Assembly (NCBI GenBank): GCA_900545495.1
Contig: UQZJ01000007.1
Location: 1-64,000, forward strand
Direction: 5' to 3'
DNA length: 64,000 bases
DNA from: an uncultured Eubacteriales bacterium
Lineage (GTDB): Bacteria > Bacillota > Clostridia > Oscillospirales > Oscillospiraceae
In this document: piece by piece, positions 1 through 8,259 of the stretch
How the letters are laid out: each line of letters begins with the position of its first letter
Numbering within the stretch: position 1 is the first letter of the stretch
Program-made: the position numbers and the translations under genes
Notes under the pieces: model-generated
Seen by the model: the letters and a program-made list of their open reading frames with translations, nothing else
Told to the model about the DNA's origin: nothing
The model's database searches: none

Positions 1-134
1 TTGGCATAATCTGACCAAATCTGAACAATTAAATACGATTCTAATGCAGGCACTCTGGACTATACCCCCCAAACGGACAGTGAAAAAAAAGCACCTTCTG
101 TTGTAGAATAGAAGCTACAACAGGAGGTGTTGTC

Positions 135-437
135 ATGTCCAGACAATATACAAAAGTAGAGGCGCTCAGTGAGGAAGTGTTCCGGCGAAAAGCCGCGGGA
201 GAAACGAACCGGGAGATCGGTGCCCGTTTCGGACTGAGCAAAGAACAAGTCAAAGGGCTTGTTAGTCGCCAAAACCGCAAACAACGGTTGATCGCCAACG
301 GCTATGTTCCGCATCCGAAAGGCCGACCGCGCAAAGGCTCGATCAGCGAAGAGCAAAAACGGAACAACGAGCTGATCGAGCTGCGGATGCAGGTGGAGCT
401 GCTGCGAAATTTTCTGTCCGAAGCTAGGAGGAGGTGA
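135..437 (+). CDS. IS3-family OrfA (HTH transposase subunit)
   Basis: A 100-residue protein with the layout of IS3-family OrfA. The N-terminal half is a helix-turn-helix (around residues 15-50, with 'GETNREIGARFGLSKEQVK') that binds the element ends. The C-terminal end is charged and leucine-rich ('ELIELRMQVELLRNFL'), the usual dimerisation zipper. The start is an ATG preceded by an AGGAGG site at 122-127. The stop overlaps a GTG at 434 that opens the orfB frame, the usual IS3 arrangement that allows a fused OrfAB. This subunit looks intact, but its partner is broken. Confidence 0.8.
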   Translation: MSRQYTKVEALSEEVFRRKAAGETNREIGARFGLSKEQVKGLVSRQNRKQRLIANGYVPHPKGRPRKGSISEEQKRNNELIELRMQVELLRNFLSEARRR

Positions 438-1060
438 ATCTGAAATACCGGGTGATTAAGCGATTTTGCGAGAAATATCCGATCGGATCCATGTGCCGTA
501 TGTTTGAAGTTTCCCGCAGCGGTTACTATGCCTGGCGAAAACGGCAGGGCAAGCCAGCCAAAGGCCCAACGGCTTGTTGATCTGATCATCGACTGCCAAC
601 AGCGCTGTAAACAAACCTACGGCTGCCGCCGTGTTCGCCGATGGCTGAAATGCCGACATGGCAAAAATGTCAATCTCAACGCCGTTTTGCGTGTAATGCG
701 TAAGCTTGATCTGCTTTCACAGGTACACCGCCGCAAGCCGTATCGGCATTAGCAACAGGCGGTTCACAAATATCCAAACCTGTTGCAGCGTGCGTTTGCC
801 CAGCCTTTTTCTGACCGCTTTTGGGTGACCGATATTACCTACACTCCCACAGCTAAAGGAATGTTGTATATGTGTGCCGTGTTGGATCTATGCGGGAAGA
901 TGGTCTTGGCTTACCGGATCGCCGGCGATATGACGTCTTCACTGGTGACGGATACCATTCGGGATGCCTGCAAAAAAGAGAAGGTCGCTGATGGACTAAC
1001 CTTCCACAGCGACCAAGGGTCACCATACACATCCCAAGCATATTTTGACCTATCTTCCAC
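434..1060 (+). pseudogene. IS3-family OrfB transposase, broken
   Basis: Remnant of the DDE integrase-like OrfB. The frame opens at GTG 434 and keeps the typical 'SRSGYYAWRKRQ' segment, then shifts frame near 560-580. The following piece (to 749) ends in an in-frame TAG at 750-752. After that the same frame continues with the catalytic core: the first Asp in 'WVTDITYTP' and the second in 'HSDQGSPYTS'. Similarity ends near 1060, before the catalytic Glu, where the sequence passes into unrelated DNA. Frameshift, stop and truncation make it non-functional. Confidence 0.85.
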
Positions 1061-1990
1061 AGAGATGTCCTCGCCGCTCTGATCCGTCTTGCTGTTGATG
1101 TCGCCGCGGCGCGCCAGCACCACCGCCGTCTTGCCCAGCTATCTCGACGTCGTAGGCACCTTGCACGCCGGGGATGGGTCTGCCCTGCGCGTCATAGAGC
1201 GTGATACGCAGCTCGTCGGAGGGCATGGACGCCAGCCGGCCGTTCACGATGGCTGCATCCGCGTCGTAAGCTGGTTGCCGGAGTAGCCCAGCCGTCCAGA
1301 GGCGGTGTTGTTCGACACATTCAGCGATGCCAGGGGCTTTTTTATAAAGGTAACGATCCGCAGCCGGGGGTTATTGCGGAAGCTCACCTGCTTGAGCTGG
1401 GTGTCGGTGTCCTTGAAATACGTCAGGGCGGGGAAGCGGGACAAATCCACCGAGGTAACGGGGCTTTGCAGCAGCCCCAGCTCCCGAAGCCGGGTGAATC
1501 GCTCGATGCCTCAGGTGTTGGCCACGCCTCTGCAGAAGATGCTGCGTACCGGCTCGACGGAGATGATGCCGAAGCCTTCGGTGCCCGATGCCGTGAAGGT
1601 CACGGTGTAGCGGTGCAACTCAGGCTGCACATCATAGTAGAACCACCGTGTGCCGTCCTCGTCGTACCAACCACCCTCGCCGTTCTCAAGCAGCTCCACG
1701 CCGCCCTCCACTGCGATGCTCTCCACAAGGGTGGGCGTTTCCGCTCCCGTGGCGCCGCTGGCGGGAGCCATGTGCGAAAAGTGCAAAGTGATCCGCGGAG
1801 AGGTAGTACGCTACCGTACCGGCATCGTCCGGCTCGGTGTACTCCCCGCAGAGGTTGCTCTAGTGGGTGAAAAGGATGCCCTCCACCGGGCAGCTGCATC
1901 CTCGTCCGCCCCCGCTGCCTGCTGCGCAGGCCGCACTGGGCCTTGGCCCAGTGTACTTCGCCTTGTTGCCCTGTAATACGAAAACCTTAC
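1061..1990 (-). pseudogene. Decayed leucine-rich-repeat surface protein
   Basis: Read on the minus strand, several fragments belong to one former extracellular protein. From 1786 to 1244 one frame gives 'YTVTFTASGTEGFGIISV', then an in-frame TGA at 1511-1513, then leucine-rich text such as 'RFTRLRELGLLQSPVTSVD' and 'LSRFPALTYF'. Upstream (about 1890-1787) a different frame gives 'LCGEYTEPDDAGTVAYYL' after a TAG, so there is at least one frameshift. Downstream (about 1247-1100) a third frame gives 'SDELRITLYDAQGRPIPG'. The style is that of BspA-like LRR or Ig-fold surface proteins of gut Firmicutes. It is a relic; the exact family is not identifiable. Confidence 0.6.
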
Positions 1991-2042
1991 CATAAAATGG
2001 CTAAAGAGGCAATAGGAAGCCAGGGGATATATGTGAAAAGTC

Positions 2043-2080
2043 AAAAACCGCCCCCTCCGCCTTCTCCGCGGAGGGGGCGG
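2043..2080 (-). terminator. Intrinsic terminator of the lysR gene
   Basis: A perfect 13-bp stem (2048-2060 with 2068-2080, arms CCGCCCCCTCCGC / GCGGAGGGGGCGG, 7-nt loop), followed on the minus strand by five T (2047-2043). It lies 46 bp beyond the lysR stop. Confidence 0.85.
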
Positions 2081-2125
2081 ATAGAAACGGGGAGGCTATA
2101 TGCGGAGCGCCGCAGCCTTCGGGAG

Positions 2126-3055
2126 TTACGGGGCAGATAGCAGCCGCCTCGTCAGCGACATAAGCTCCCTTGTGTGGCTGGGATGAGGGCGATCCTTTTT
2201 GCTGACCAGATAATAGGGGACCTCCAGCGTCGGCGACTTTATGGGAAAGCTGTAAAACGGCTGACTGTAGCTCCCGGCGTGGTTTTGGAAAAGCGGAAGC
2301 CGGTCTGCCACCAGCAGTGTAAAGCCCTTGTTGGACATGACCATCTGCATGGTGGCCTCTGCGGTGGGGTTTTCCAAGCGAGTGATGAGCGTCTTTTTCT
2401 CCTGCTCGCAGTAATTGTGCAGGAGCTTTGTGACCACATAGGAGTTGGGATACCCGAAATAGGGGATGTCGAGGAAATCTCCCAGATCCACACCCTTTTT
2501 CAATTCGTCCAGACAGAGGGTGTTCCCCTTTATCTCCCGCAGCGTGGAGTCGGAGACGACCAAAAGGAATTCCTGCGTGAACAGGCGCTCGTAGCTAAGC
2601 GCTTTTTGGGGCTGCATCACATTCGTGCAGCCGAAATCGTATATGTTGTCAATCACGCCAAAGGCGATATCATTCGGGGTGGTATCCACAAACCGCACCA
2701 GGGTGTTTGGGTATTGTGCGTGAAAAATAGAGAGAAGCTGTTTTTCGGTATAGTAGCGCAGAGCCGAGCTGACGACGCCGACGCTGATGATCGGGTCATC
2801 GTCCTTCATGCGAAAGATCTCCTCCAGCTGCTCAAAGCTTTCGTCGATGATCTTGGCCTTCTCTAAAAGGAGCTTTCCCTCGGGGGTCAGCGCGAAGACG
2901 GGCTTTCTGACGAACAGCTCGGCTTGGTAATAGTCCTCCAGACGACGCAAATAGGAGCTGAGTCCCTGCTGGGAAATATGTATTTGCTGAGCCGCTTTGG
3001 AAAGGCTCATGCAGTCGGCGATGGTGATAAAGTATTTCAGGTATGGATACTGCAT
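2126..3055 (-). CDS. LysR-family transcriptional regulator
   Basis: A 309-residue LysR regulator of normal family length. The N-terminal winged HTH is clear ('SLSKAAQQIHISQQGLSSYL', 'RRLEDYYQAELFVRK'), followed by the linker helix and a periplasmic-binding-protein-like effector domain from about residue 90. The start was set at ATG 3055 because GGAGGG precedes it; an upstream in-frame ATG at 3118 has no such site and would lie inside the operator. It is divergent from the ggt gene and separated from it by a 400-bp control region. A near-identical operator block occurs here and before the peptide transporter, so it probably controls both. The effector is unknown; a peptide or amino acid is a reasonable guess. 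Confidence 0.9.
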   Translation of the reverse strand: MQYPYLKYFITIADCMSLSKAAQQIHISQQGLSSYLRRLEDYYQAELFVRKPVFALTPEGKLLLEKAKIIDESFEQLEEIFRMKDDDPIISVGVVSSALRYYTEKQLLSIFHAQYPNTLVRFVDTTPNDIAFGVIDNIYDFGCTNVMQPQKALSYERLFTQEFLLVVSDSTLREIKGNTLCLDELKKGVDLGDFLDIPYFGYPNSYVVTKLLHNYCEQEKKTLITRLENPTAEATMQMVMSNKGFTLLVADRLPLFQNHAGSYSQPFYSFPIKSPTLEVPYYLVSKKDRPHPSHTRELMSLTRRLLSAP

Positions 3056-3095
3056 TTCAGTCCCTCCAATCGATTTCCGGGTTTTGAAGACGACC

Positions 3096-3162
3096 CAACA
3101 ACTTGTTTCATAAAGCACAACGACATACTGTTAGGCAAACACCGCCTTTTCCATTATACTAC
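3096..3162 (+). promoter_or_regulatory. LysR-type operator and forward promoter, copy 1
   Basis: The block at 3096-3139 is matched at 39 of 44 positions by 7987-8030. It includes a partial dyad GTT-N11-AAC (3105-3121), then a -35-like TTAGGC (3131-3136), an 18-bp spacer and -10 TATACT (3155-3160), all pointing toward the ggt gene. Transcription from here would leave a leader of about 290 nt. The position also overlaps the lysR 5' region, so autoregulation is likely. Confidence 0.7.
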
Positions 3163-3278
3163 GGACAGGATAAGGATGCTATACACGGGAGAATATGAAA
3201 AGCGGTACAAATGTCCTGCGCAGAGCGAGATATCGAGTCCGGCAAGAAAAAGCCCCCCTAAGAACCGTCAACGCACCT

Positions 3279-3307
3279 AATATACCACATTCCTCGCCAT
3301 TTGCCAA
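3279..3307 (-). promoter_or_regulatory. Possible promoter for lysR
   Basis: On the minus strand: TTGGCA (3307-3302), 17-bp spacer, TATATT (3284-3279). It would read through the shared operator into lysR with a leader of about 220 nt. The rest of the 3163-3457 interval shows no gene. Confidence 0.45.
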
Positions 3308-3457
3308 TGTCAAAATGTGCGAATAATTTACCAGGAACCGGCGCGGTTTCCCACCTGGACGGTAAGCTCCGTGGGAGCGCTCCGCGACTGCGGGCGCTGC
3401 CGACGGCAAAGGCAGCAAGAGAGAAGCTTTATTTCACATAAGGAGGCACAACGTGTC

Positions 3458-5095
3458 ATGTCAAGAACTCACAATTGCGCGGCGCCATTCGACCCCCATC
3501 TCTATCGCTATCCCTCGCGGCGTACTGTGGCCTACGCCCAAAACGGCATGGTTTGCACATCCGTACCTCTTGCCGCTCAGGCGGGCTTGGATATCTTAAA
3601 GAAGGGCGGAAATGCCATTGATGCCGCCATCGCCACGGCGATGTCGCTTACCGTGTTGGAGCCGACTTCAAACGGCGTCGGCGGCGACGCCTTCGCCCTT
3701 GTTTGGACGAAGGGGAAGCTTTACGGAATCAACGGGAGCGGCTGGACACCGAAGGCGCTGAACGCGGATGTGATCAAAAGAATGGGCGCGTCCGCCATGC
3801 CCCGCCGAGGATGGGAAACGGTGCTCGTGCCAGGGATCCCCTCCTGCTGGGCAAAGCTGACGGAGCGCTTTGGAAGCCTCTCACTGAAGGACAACGCAGC
3901 CGCAGCTATTGACTATGCCAGAAACGGGTATCCTGTGTCCCCGGACGTAGCAGGATTTTGGGCGGCGGACTATCAGGAGATGTGCAAGGAACTGGTCGGC
4001 GACAAGTACCGGCCATGGTTCGACACCTTTGCACCCAACGGCGTCACGCCTGAGGCCGGGAGCATTTGGAAATGCGAGGACTTGGCCAATACCCTTGCGG
4101 AGATCGCGGATACGAACGCGGAGAGCTTCTACCGAGGTCGTTTGGCGGAGAAGATGGTGGATTGGTCCCGAAAAACAGGCGGATACCTGGAGCCGGACGA
4201 CCTGTCGGATTATCAGGCCGAGTGGGTGGAACCCATTACCGTCAATTACAAGGGGTATGACGTCTATGAGATACCCCCTAACGGACAGGGAATATCCGTC
4301 CTGATGGCTATGAACATTTTGAAGAAGATGGAGCTGGGGGAGCAGCGGGAGAGCGTTCAGACGTATCACGCTATGATCGAGGCGATGAAGCTGGCCTTTA
4401 CGGATGCCAAGGCATTCGTGGCGGATCCCCGAAGCATGAAAACAAAGGTAGCGGATATGCTCTCCGACAAATACGCCGCGCGGCGGAGGGCGCAGATCAG
4501 TCAGGATCAGGCTATTTTGCCCACCGTTGGTGCCCCCTCCTGCGGCGATACAGTTTACCTCTGCACCGCAGATAAGGAGGGGAACATGGTCAGCTACATT
4601 CAAAGCAACTACTGCGATTTCGGCTCAGGCCTGGTGGTGCCGGGAACCGGTATACTACTGCAAAATCGCGGCAACAATTTCAGCCTTGACCCCGGCAGCG
4701 ACAATTGCATCGAAGGACGCAAAAAGAGCTATCACACCATTATCCCCGGTTTTTTGTGCAAGGATGGAAAGGCCGTCGGCCCCTTTGGCGTTATGGGCGG
4801 ATTCATGCAGCCGCAGGGACACGTGCAGGTACTGGTAAACACCATCGACTACCATATGAATCCGCAGGAGTGCTTGGACGCTCCCCGCTTCCAGTGGGTC
4901 GGCGAAAAGCGCGTACAGGTTGACCCGTGGGTGCCGGAGGAGGTCGTAGCGCAGCTGGCCGCCATGGGACACGACGTGGAGGTGACCCGCGAGCCAGGCG
5001 CCATGGGGCGTGGACAGATCATCTGGCGCACGGGAGAGCATTCTTTGGCCGCGGGTACAGAGCCCCGATGCGACGGCATGGCAGCCCCGTGGTGA
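3458..5095 (+). CDS. ggt: Gamma-glutamyltransferase family protein, no signal peptide
   Basis: A 545-residue Ntn hydrolase of the gamma-glutamyltranspeptidase family, which hydrolyses or transfers gamma-glutamyl groups after self-cleavage into two subunits. The N-terminal part carries 'GNAIDAAIATAMSLTVLEP' and 'GVGGDAFALVW'. The predicted nucleophile is Thr365 in 'CGDTVYLCTAD', giving a large and a small subunit of usual proportions; 'GRKKSYHTIIPG' lies in the small subunit. The ATG at 3458 has AGGAGG at 3441; the longer upstream frame lacks support. Unlike classical secreted GGT there is no signal peptide, so it should act in the cytoplasm, fitting the oligopeptide importer encoded downstream. 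Some family members are acylases with other substrates. Confidence 0.9.
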   Translation: MSRTHNCAAPFDPHLYRYPSRRTVAYAQNGMVCTSVPLAAQAGLDILKKGGNAIDAAIATAMSLTVLEPTSNGVGGDAFALVWTKGKLYGINGSGWTPKALNADVIKRMGASAMPRRGWETVLVPGIPSCWAKLTERFGSLSLKDNAAAAIDYARNGYPVSPDVAGFWAADYQEMCKELVGDKYRPWFDTFAPNGVTPEAGSIWKCEDLANTLAEIADTNAESFYRGRLAEKMVDWSRKTGGYLEPDDLSDYQAEWVEPITVNYKGYDVYEIPPNGQGISVLMAMNILKKMELGEQRESVQTYHAMIEAMKLAFTDAKAFVADPRSMKTKVADMLSDKYAARRRAQISQDQAILPTVGAPSCGDTVYLCTADKEGNMVSYIQSNYCDFGSGLVVPGTGILLQNRGNNFSLDPGSDNCIEGRKKSYHTIIPGFLCKDGKAVGPFGVMGGFMQPQGHVQVLVNTIDYHMNPQECLDAPRFQWVGEKRVQVDPWVPEEVVAQLAAMGHDVEVTREPGAMGRGQIIWRTGEHSLAAGTEPRCDGMAAPW

Positions 5096-5123
5096 GGACC
5101 CGCGTGGAGAGGAGATTGAGCAA

Positions 5124-5666
5124 GTGAACATATATTTGGATCTTTTCCTGACGTTCGCCCGGATAGGCGCGCTGACCTTCGGCGGGGGCTATACGATGCT
5201 TCCCATCATCCAAAAGGAGGTCGTGGAGAAAAAGAAATGGGTAGACTCGGAGGATGTGCTGGACTACTACGCAATCGGACAGTGCATCCCCGGCATTATC
5301 GCCGTGAACACCGCCATTTTCATTGGCAATAAGAAAAAGGGCGTTTGGGGCGGGATCGCCGCCGCGCTGGGCGCGGTCTTCCCCTCGCTGATCATCATTA
5401 TGATCATTGCGGCGTTCCTGACAAACTTTGCCGACATCCCTGCCGTGCAAAATGCGTTTGCCGGCATCCGCGTCTGTGTCTGCGTGCTGATCCTTAACGC
5501 GGTGCTGAAGCTGCGGAAAAAAGCCGTGCCGGATCTGCCTGCCGCCATTATTTTCGTGGTCGTGTTTCTGACCGCGTCCTTTACGAGCCTGTCCCCTATA
5601 CTTTTCGTCCTTGTTTCCGCCGTGGCGGGGATCCTGCTGAAGGTTAGGAGGGTGACGCAAGAATGA
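5124..5666 (+). CDS. Short-chain CHR (chromate-type) transporter, subunit 1
   Basis: A 180-residue single-domain member of the CHR family. The family signature is plain: 'FARIGALTFGGGYTMLP' near the N-terminus, then 'W' and 'PG' positions ('AIGQCIPGIIAVN') and 'GNKKKGVWGG', with about five hydrophobic segments. Short CHR proteins work as pairs, and the next gene overlaps it by four bases. The GTG start at 5124 was chosen because GGAG at 5109-5114 precedes it and the family homology begins there; the ATG at 5010 lies inside the previous gene. CHR proteins are often called chromate exporters, but the real substrate here is unknown and may be an anion linked to the neighbouring peptide catabolism. 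Confidence 0.85.
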   Translation: MNIYLDLFLTFARIGALTFGGGYTMLPIIQKEVVEKKKWVDSEDVLDYYAIGQCIPGIIAVNTAIFIGNKKKGVWGGIAAALGAVFPSLIIIMIIAAFLTNFADIPAVQNAFAGIRVCVCVLILNAVLKLRKKAVPDLPAAIIFVVVFLTASFTSLSPILFVLVSAVAGILLKVRRVTQE

Positions 5667-6244
5667 TTTTGCTCAAGCTTTTCTTTGAATTTGCGCGGAT
5701 CGGCCTGTTTACGATCGGCGGAGGCATGGCCTCCGTTCCCTTCCTGATGGACTTGTCGGAGCGGACGGGCTGGTATACGCAGGCGCAGCTGGTGGACATG
5801 ATTGCCGTTTCCGAGTCCACGCCCGGTCCGATCGGGATCAACATGGCCACCTATGTGGGCTATATGACAGCCGGTGTGTGGGGTGCCATCGTGGCCACCT
5901 TGGGCGAGGTGCTACCCTCTCTGATATTGGTGTGCATCATTGCCAAATTTATGCAGCGCTTTAAGGACAATCGATTTGTGTTGGGCGCCATGTACGGCCT
6001 TCGCCCCGCCGCCACGGGGCTGATTGCTGCCGCCGGCTTGACGGTGGTGCTGATCGTTATCGTCAATACGGAGGCGCTGCTGAGCGGCGCGCTTAGCGAG
6101 GTCGTGGATCTGAAGGCGGTGCTCCTGGCGGCGCTGTTGCTGGTGCTTACCAATTTTGTCAAACCCACAAGAGACCTTCACCCGGCGTTGTTTATTGCAT
6201 TTTCTGCGATAGTGGGGATCCTGTTCAATTTTGCCGGTTTGTAA
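5663..6244 (+). CDS. Short-chain CHR (chromate-type) transporter, subunit 2
   Basis: A 193-residue second half of the CHR pair, starting at ATG 5663 inside an ATGA overlap with subunit 1. It repeats the family pattern: 'FEFARIGLFTIGGGMASVP', 'SESTPGPIGINMATYVG' and 'AGVWGAIVATLGEVLPSL', with about six hydrophobic stretches. The two proteins are expected to be inserted in opposite orientation and to form one carrier. Genes 3458 to 7889 share direction and short gaps, so this is probably part of the LysR-controlled transcription unit. The function of CHR carriers in a peptide-degradation context is not established. Confidence 0.85.
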   Translation: MILLKLFFEFARIGLFTIGGGMASVPFLMDLSERTGWYTQAQLVDMIAVSESTPGPIGINMATYVGYMTAGVWGAIVATLGEVLPSLILVCIIAKFMQRFKDNRFVLGAMYGLRPAATGLIAAAGLTVVLIVIVNTEALLSGALSEVVDLKAVLLAALLLVLTNFVKPTRDLHPALFIAFSAIVGILFNFAGL

Positions 6245-6272
6245 CGCTTAGAGAGAGGCGGAGGCGAGACCC

Positions 6273-7889
6273 ATGGAGCTGATACTGTACAACGGAAATA
6301 TCAAAACGATGGAGGAGGCGCAGCCGAGGGCCGAGGCGGTGGCGGTGTGCAACGGCGTCATTGCGGCGGTAGGAACAAATGAGGCGATCCTCTCCTTGAA
6401 AACGGCGGACACGGCGGTGGTGGATCTGGAGGGCAAAACGGTGCTTCCGGGATTTCACGACAGCCATATGCACCTTCTGAGCTTGGGATACGCGGAAGAA
6501 AAGCTGGAGCTGAGCGCCGTGCGGAGCCTGGACGAGCTGATCCGAGAGGGGCGGCGGTATGTGGAAAAGAACCCCTCCGTCCGCTGGATCCATGGCCGCG
6601 GGTGGAACAACGAGCTGTGGGAAGACAAAACGCTGCCCACGCGCTATGATTTAGACCGCATTTCCGCGGAGATCCCCATCGTTTTGGCAAGGGCCTGTAA
6701 CCGAATGCTGGTGGCAAACAGCCGTGCGCTTGCGGTCGCGCGGATCACGCCTCAAACGCCTCAGCCTCCGCGGGGACACTTCGATACAGACGACAATGGA
6801 ATGCCGCTGGGGTGCTTTTGGGATGAAGGGCGGGAGCTGATATGGAGGGCGACGCCTCCCATGCGCCCGGAGGATATGCGCCGGCTCATTCAGAAGGCCG
6901 GCTCTGGCCTTCTGCGCTACGGGATCACCAGCGTCCATTCGGACGACTTTGAGGCGGTCACGGAAAAGGACTTCGACGACCTGATGAGCGTCCTCGTGGA
7001 CATAGACGAGAAGGGTGAACTCCCCGTGCGCCTTTTCGCACAATGCCGCTGGACGACACCCGCCATGGCTGAGCGCTTTCTGGATCGAGGTTACCGTTCC
7101 GGCTTCCGGAGGGATCGGTTCTGCGTGGAATCCCTGAAGCTGCTGGCCGACGGCGTGCTGGGAACGAGAAGCGCCCTGCTTTCCCGCCCCTATGAGGATA
7201 TGCCGGAAACCTCCGGCCACGCGGAGCATTCTCAGGAGGAGCTAAACCGGCTGACGCTGCTGGCGCACCGGAGAAAAACGGCGGTGTCCATCCACGCCAT
7301 CGGCGATCAGGGGCTGGATATGGCTCTGAACGCCATTGCCTACGCAAAGAAAATGTGTCCGGAAACCGCTGTCAGGCACGCCGTGATCCACTGTCAGATC
7401 ACAAGACCCGACCAATTTGAGAGGATGCGGCTTTTGGGGGTAACGGCACATTTGCAGCCTATTTTCATCGACACGGATCAGCACATCGTCCCACTGCGCG
7501 TGGGTGAGGAGAGAGCGAAGACCAGCTATTGCTGGAGGACGATTGTAAACGAGGGGATTCCCTACGCCTTTGGCTCGGACAGCCCTGTGTGTACCAGCGA
7601 AGTAACAAAGGGCATTTACTGCGCGGTGACAAGAAGGGATTTGGCAGGCAACCCGCCGGACGGCTGGATGCCCGAGCAGAAATTGACCGTGCGGCAGGCC
7701 GTCCACGGATATACGCTGGGTGCGGCGTTTGCGGCCGGCGCGGAGGACCGGCTGGGCAGTATCACAGTGGGCAAGCAGGCGGATCTCGCCGTGCTGTCAG
7801 ATGACATTTTCGCCGTCCCCCACGACGCGATCAAGGACCTCCGTGTGCGGATGACCGTGCTGGGCGGCAGGGTCGTGTACCGGGAGTGA
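6273..7889 (+). CDS. YtcJ-like amidohydrolase (amidohydrolase 3 family)
   Basis: A 538-residue metal-dependent hydrolase of the amidohydrolase superfamily. The N-terminal beta-sandwich begins 'LILYNGNIKTMEE'. Metal ligands are visible: HxH in 'GFHDSHMHLLSLG', the lysine in 'LKLLADGVLGTRSAL' (usually carbamylated), His in 'SIHAIGDQGLDMAL' and 'AVIHCQI', and Asp in 'YAFGSDSPVCTS'. YtcJ-type enzymes act on N-acyl or amide bonds. It starts 28 bp after the CHR pair with a GGAGGCGAG site before the ATG. Together with GGT it could finish hydrolysis of imported amides or N-acyl peptides; the substrate cannot be read from sequence. Confidence 0.85.
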   Translation: MELILYNGNIKTMEEAQPRAEAVAVCNGVIAAVGTNEAILSLKTADTAVVDLEGKTVLPGFHDSHMHLLSLGYAEEKLELSAVRSLDELIREGRRYVEKNPSVRWIHGRGWNNELWEDKTLPTRYDLDRISAEIPIVLARACNRMLVANSRALAVARITPQTPQPPRGHFDTDDNGMPLGCFWDEGRELIWRATPPMRPEDMRRLIQKAGSGLLRYGITSVHSDDFEAVTEKDFDDLMSVLVDIDEKGELPVRLFAQCRWTTPAMAERFLDRGYRSGFRRDRFCVESLKLLADGVLGTRSALLSRPYEDMPETSGHAEHSQEELNRLTLLAHRRKTAVSIHAIGDQGLDMALNAIAYAKKMCPETAVRHAVIHCQITRPDQFERMRLLGVTAHLQPIFIDTDQHIVPLRVGEERAKTSYCWRTIVNEGIPYAFGSDSPVCTSEVTKGIYCAVTRRDLAGNPPDGWMPEQKLTVRQAVHGYTLGAAFAAGAEDRLGSITVGKQADLAVLSDDIFAVPHDAIKDLRVRMTVLGGRVVYRE

Positions 7890-7986
7890 GAACCCGTTGT
7901 TTCCCCCGCTCCCGCTTTCTCCGTCGCCGGACGGCGGAAAGCACGGATTCTCAAGGCTTTTTCTTCTGCCTTGGTGGGAGCGTATG

Positions 7987-8050
7987 CAACAACTTGTTGC
8001 ATAAAGTGCAACGACATGCTGTTAGACAAAAAGTTTTTTTCAATTATACT
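7987..8050 (+). promoter_or_regulatory. LysR-type operator and forward promoter, copy 2
   Basis: This copy carries a perfect dyad GTTGCA-TAAAG-TGCAAC (7996-8012), a T-N11-A LysR box, followed by -35-like TTAGAC (8022-8027), a 17-bp spacer and TATACT (8045-8050). The block 7987-8030 matches 3096-3139 at 39 of 44 positions. The rest of the 370-bp gap up to 8260 is leader with no gene; a GGCAGCG/CGCTGCC stem sits at 8147-8161. Confidence 0.75.
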
Positions 8051-8259
8051 AAGAGCATAACAAATCTGCACAAGTTTTCCTACAGGTGCGATGGAATGTT
8101 TATTGATTTTGTTGGAGAGAGGTACACCCTACGGAGAACGAACCGGAGGCAGCGGCGCTGCCGTGTGAACCATTAAGACATCTTTTCATTCAGGACTTGC
8201 GCTCCGAGAAGCGCGGGAAGCGCCTTTGGATAACGAATGATGCTGGGAGGTTTCATATT

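Larger units (their letters stand above)
56..1060 (+). mobile_element. IS3-family insertion sequence remnant
   Basis: A degraded IS3-family element. It holds an orfA-like reading frame (HTH protein) followed by an overlapping orfB-like DDE transposase. The left end is probably near TGGACTATACCCCCC at 56-70, which resembles IS3-type ends; no matching right end is visible because homology stops near 1060. The transposase is interrupted by a frameshift and a stop, so the copy cannot move by itself. Boundaries are approximate. Confidence 0.75.
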
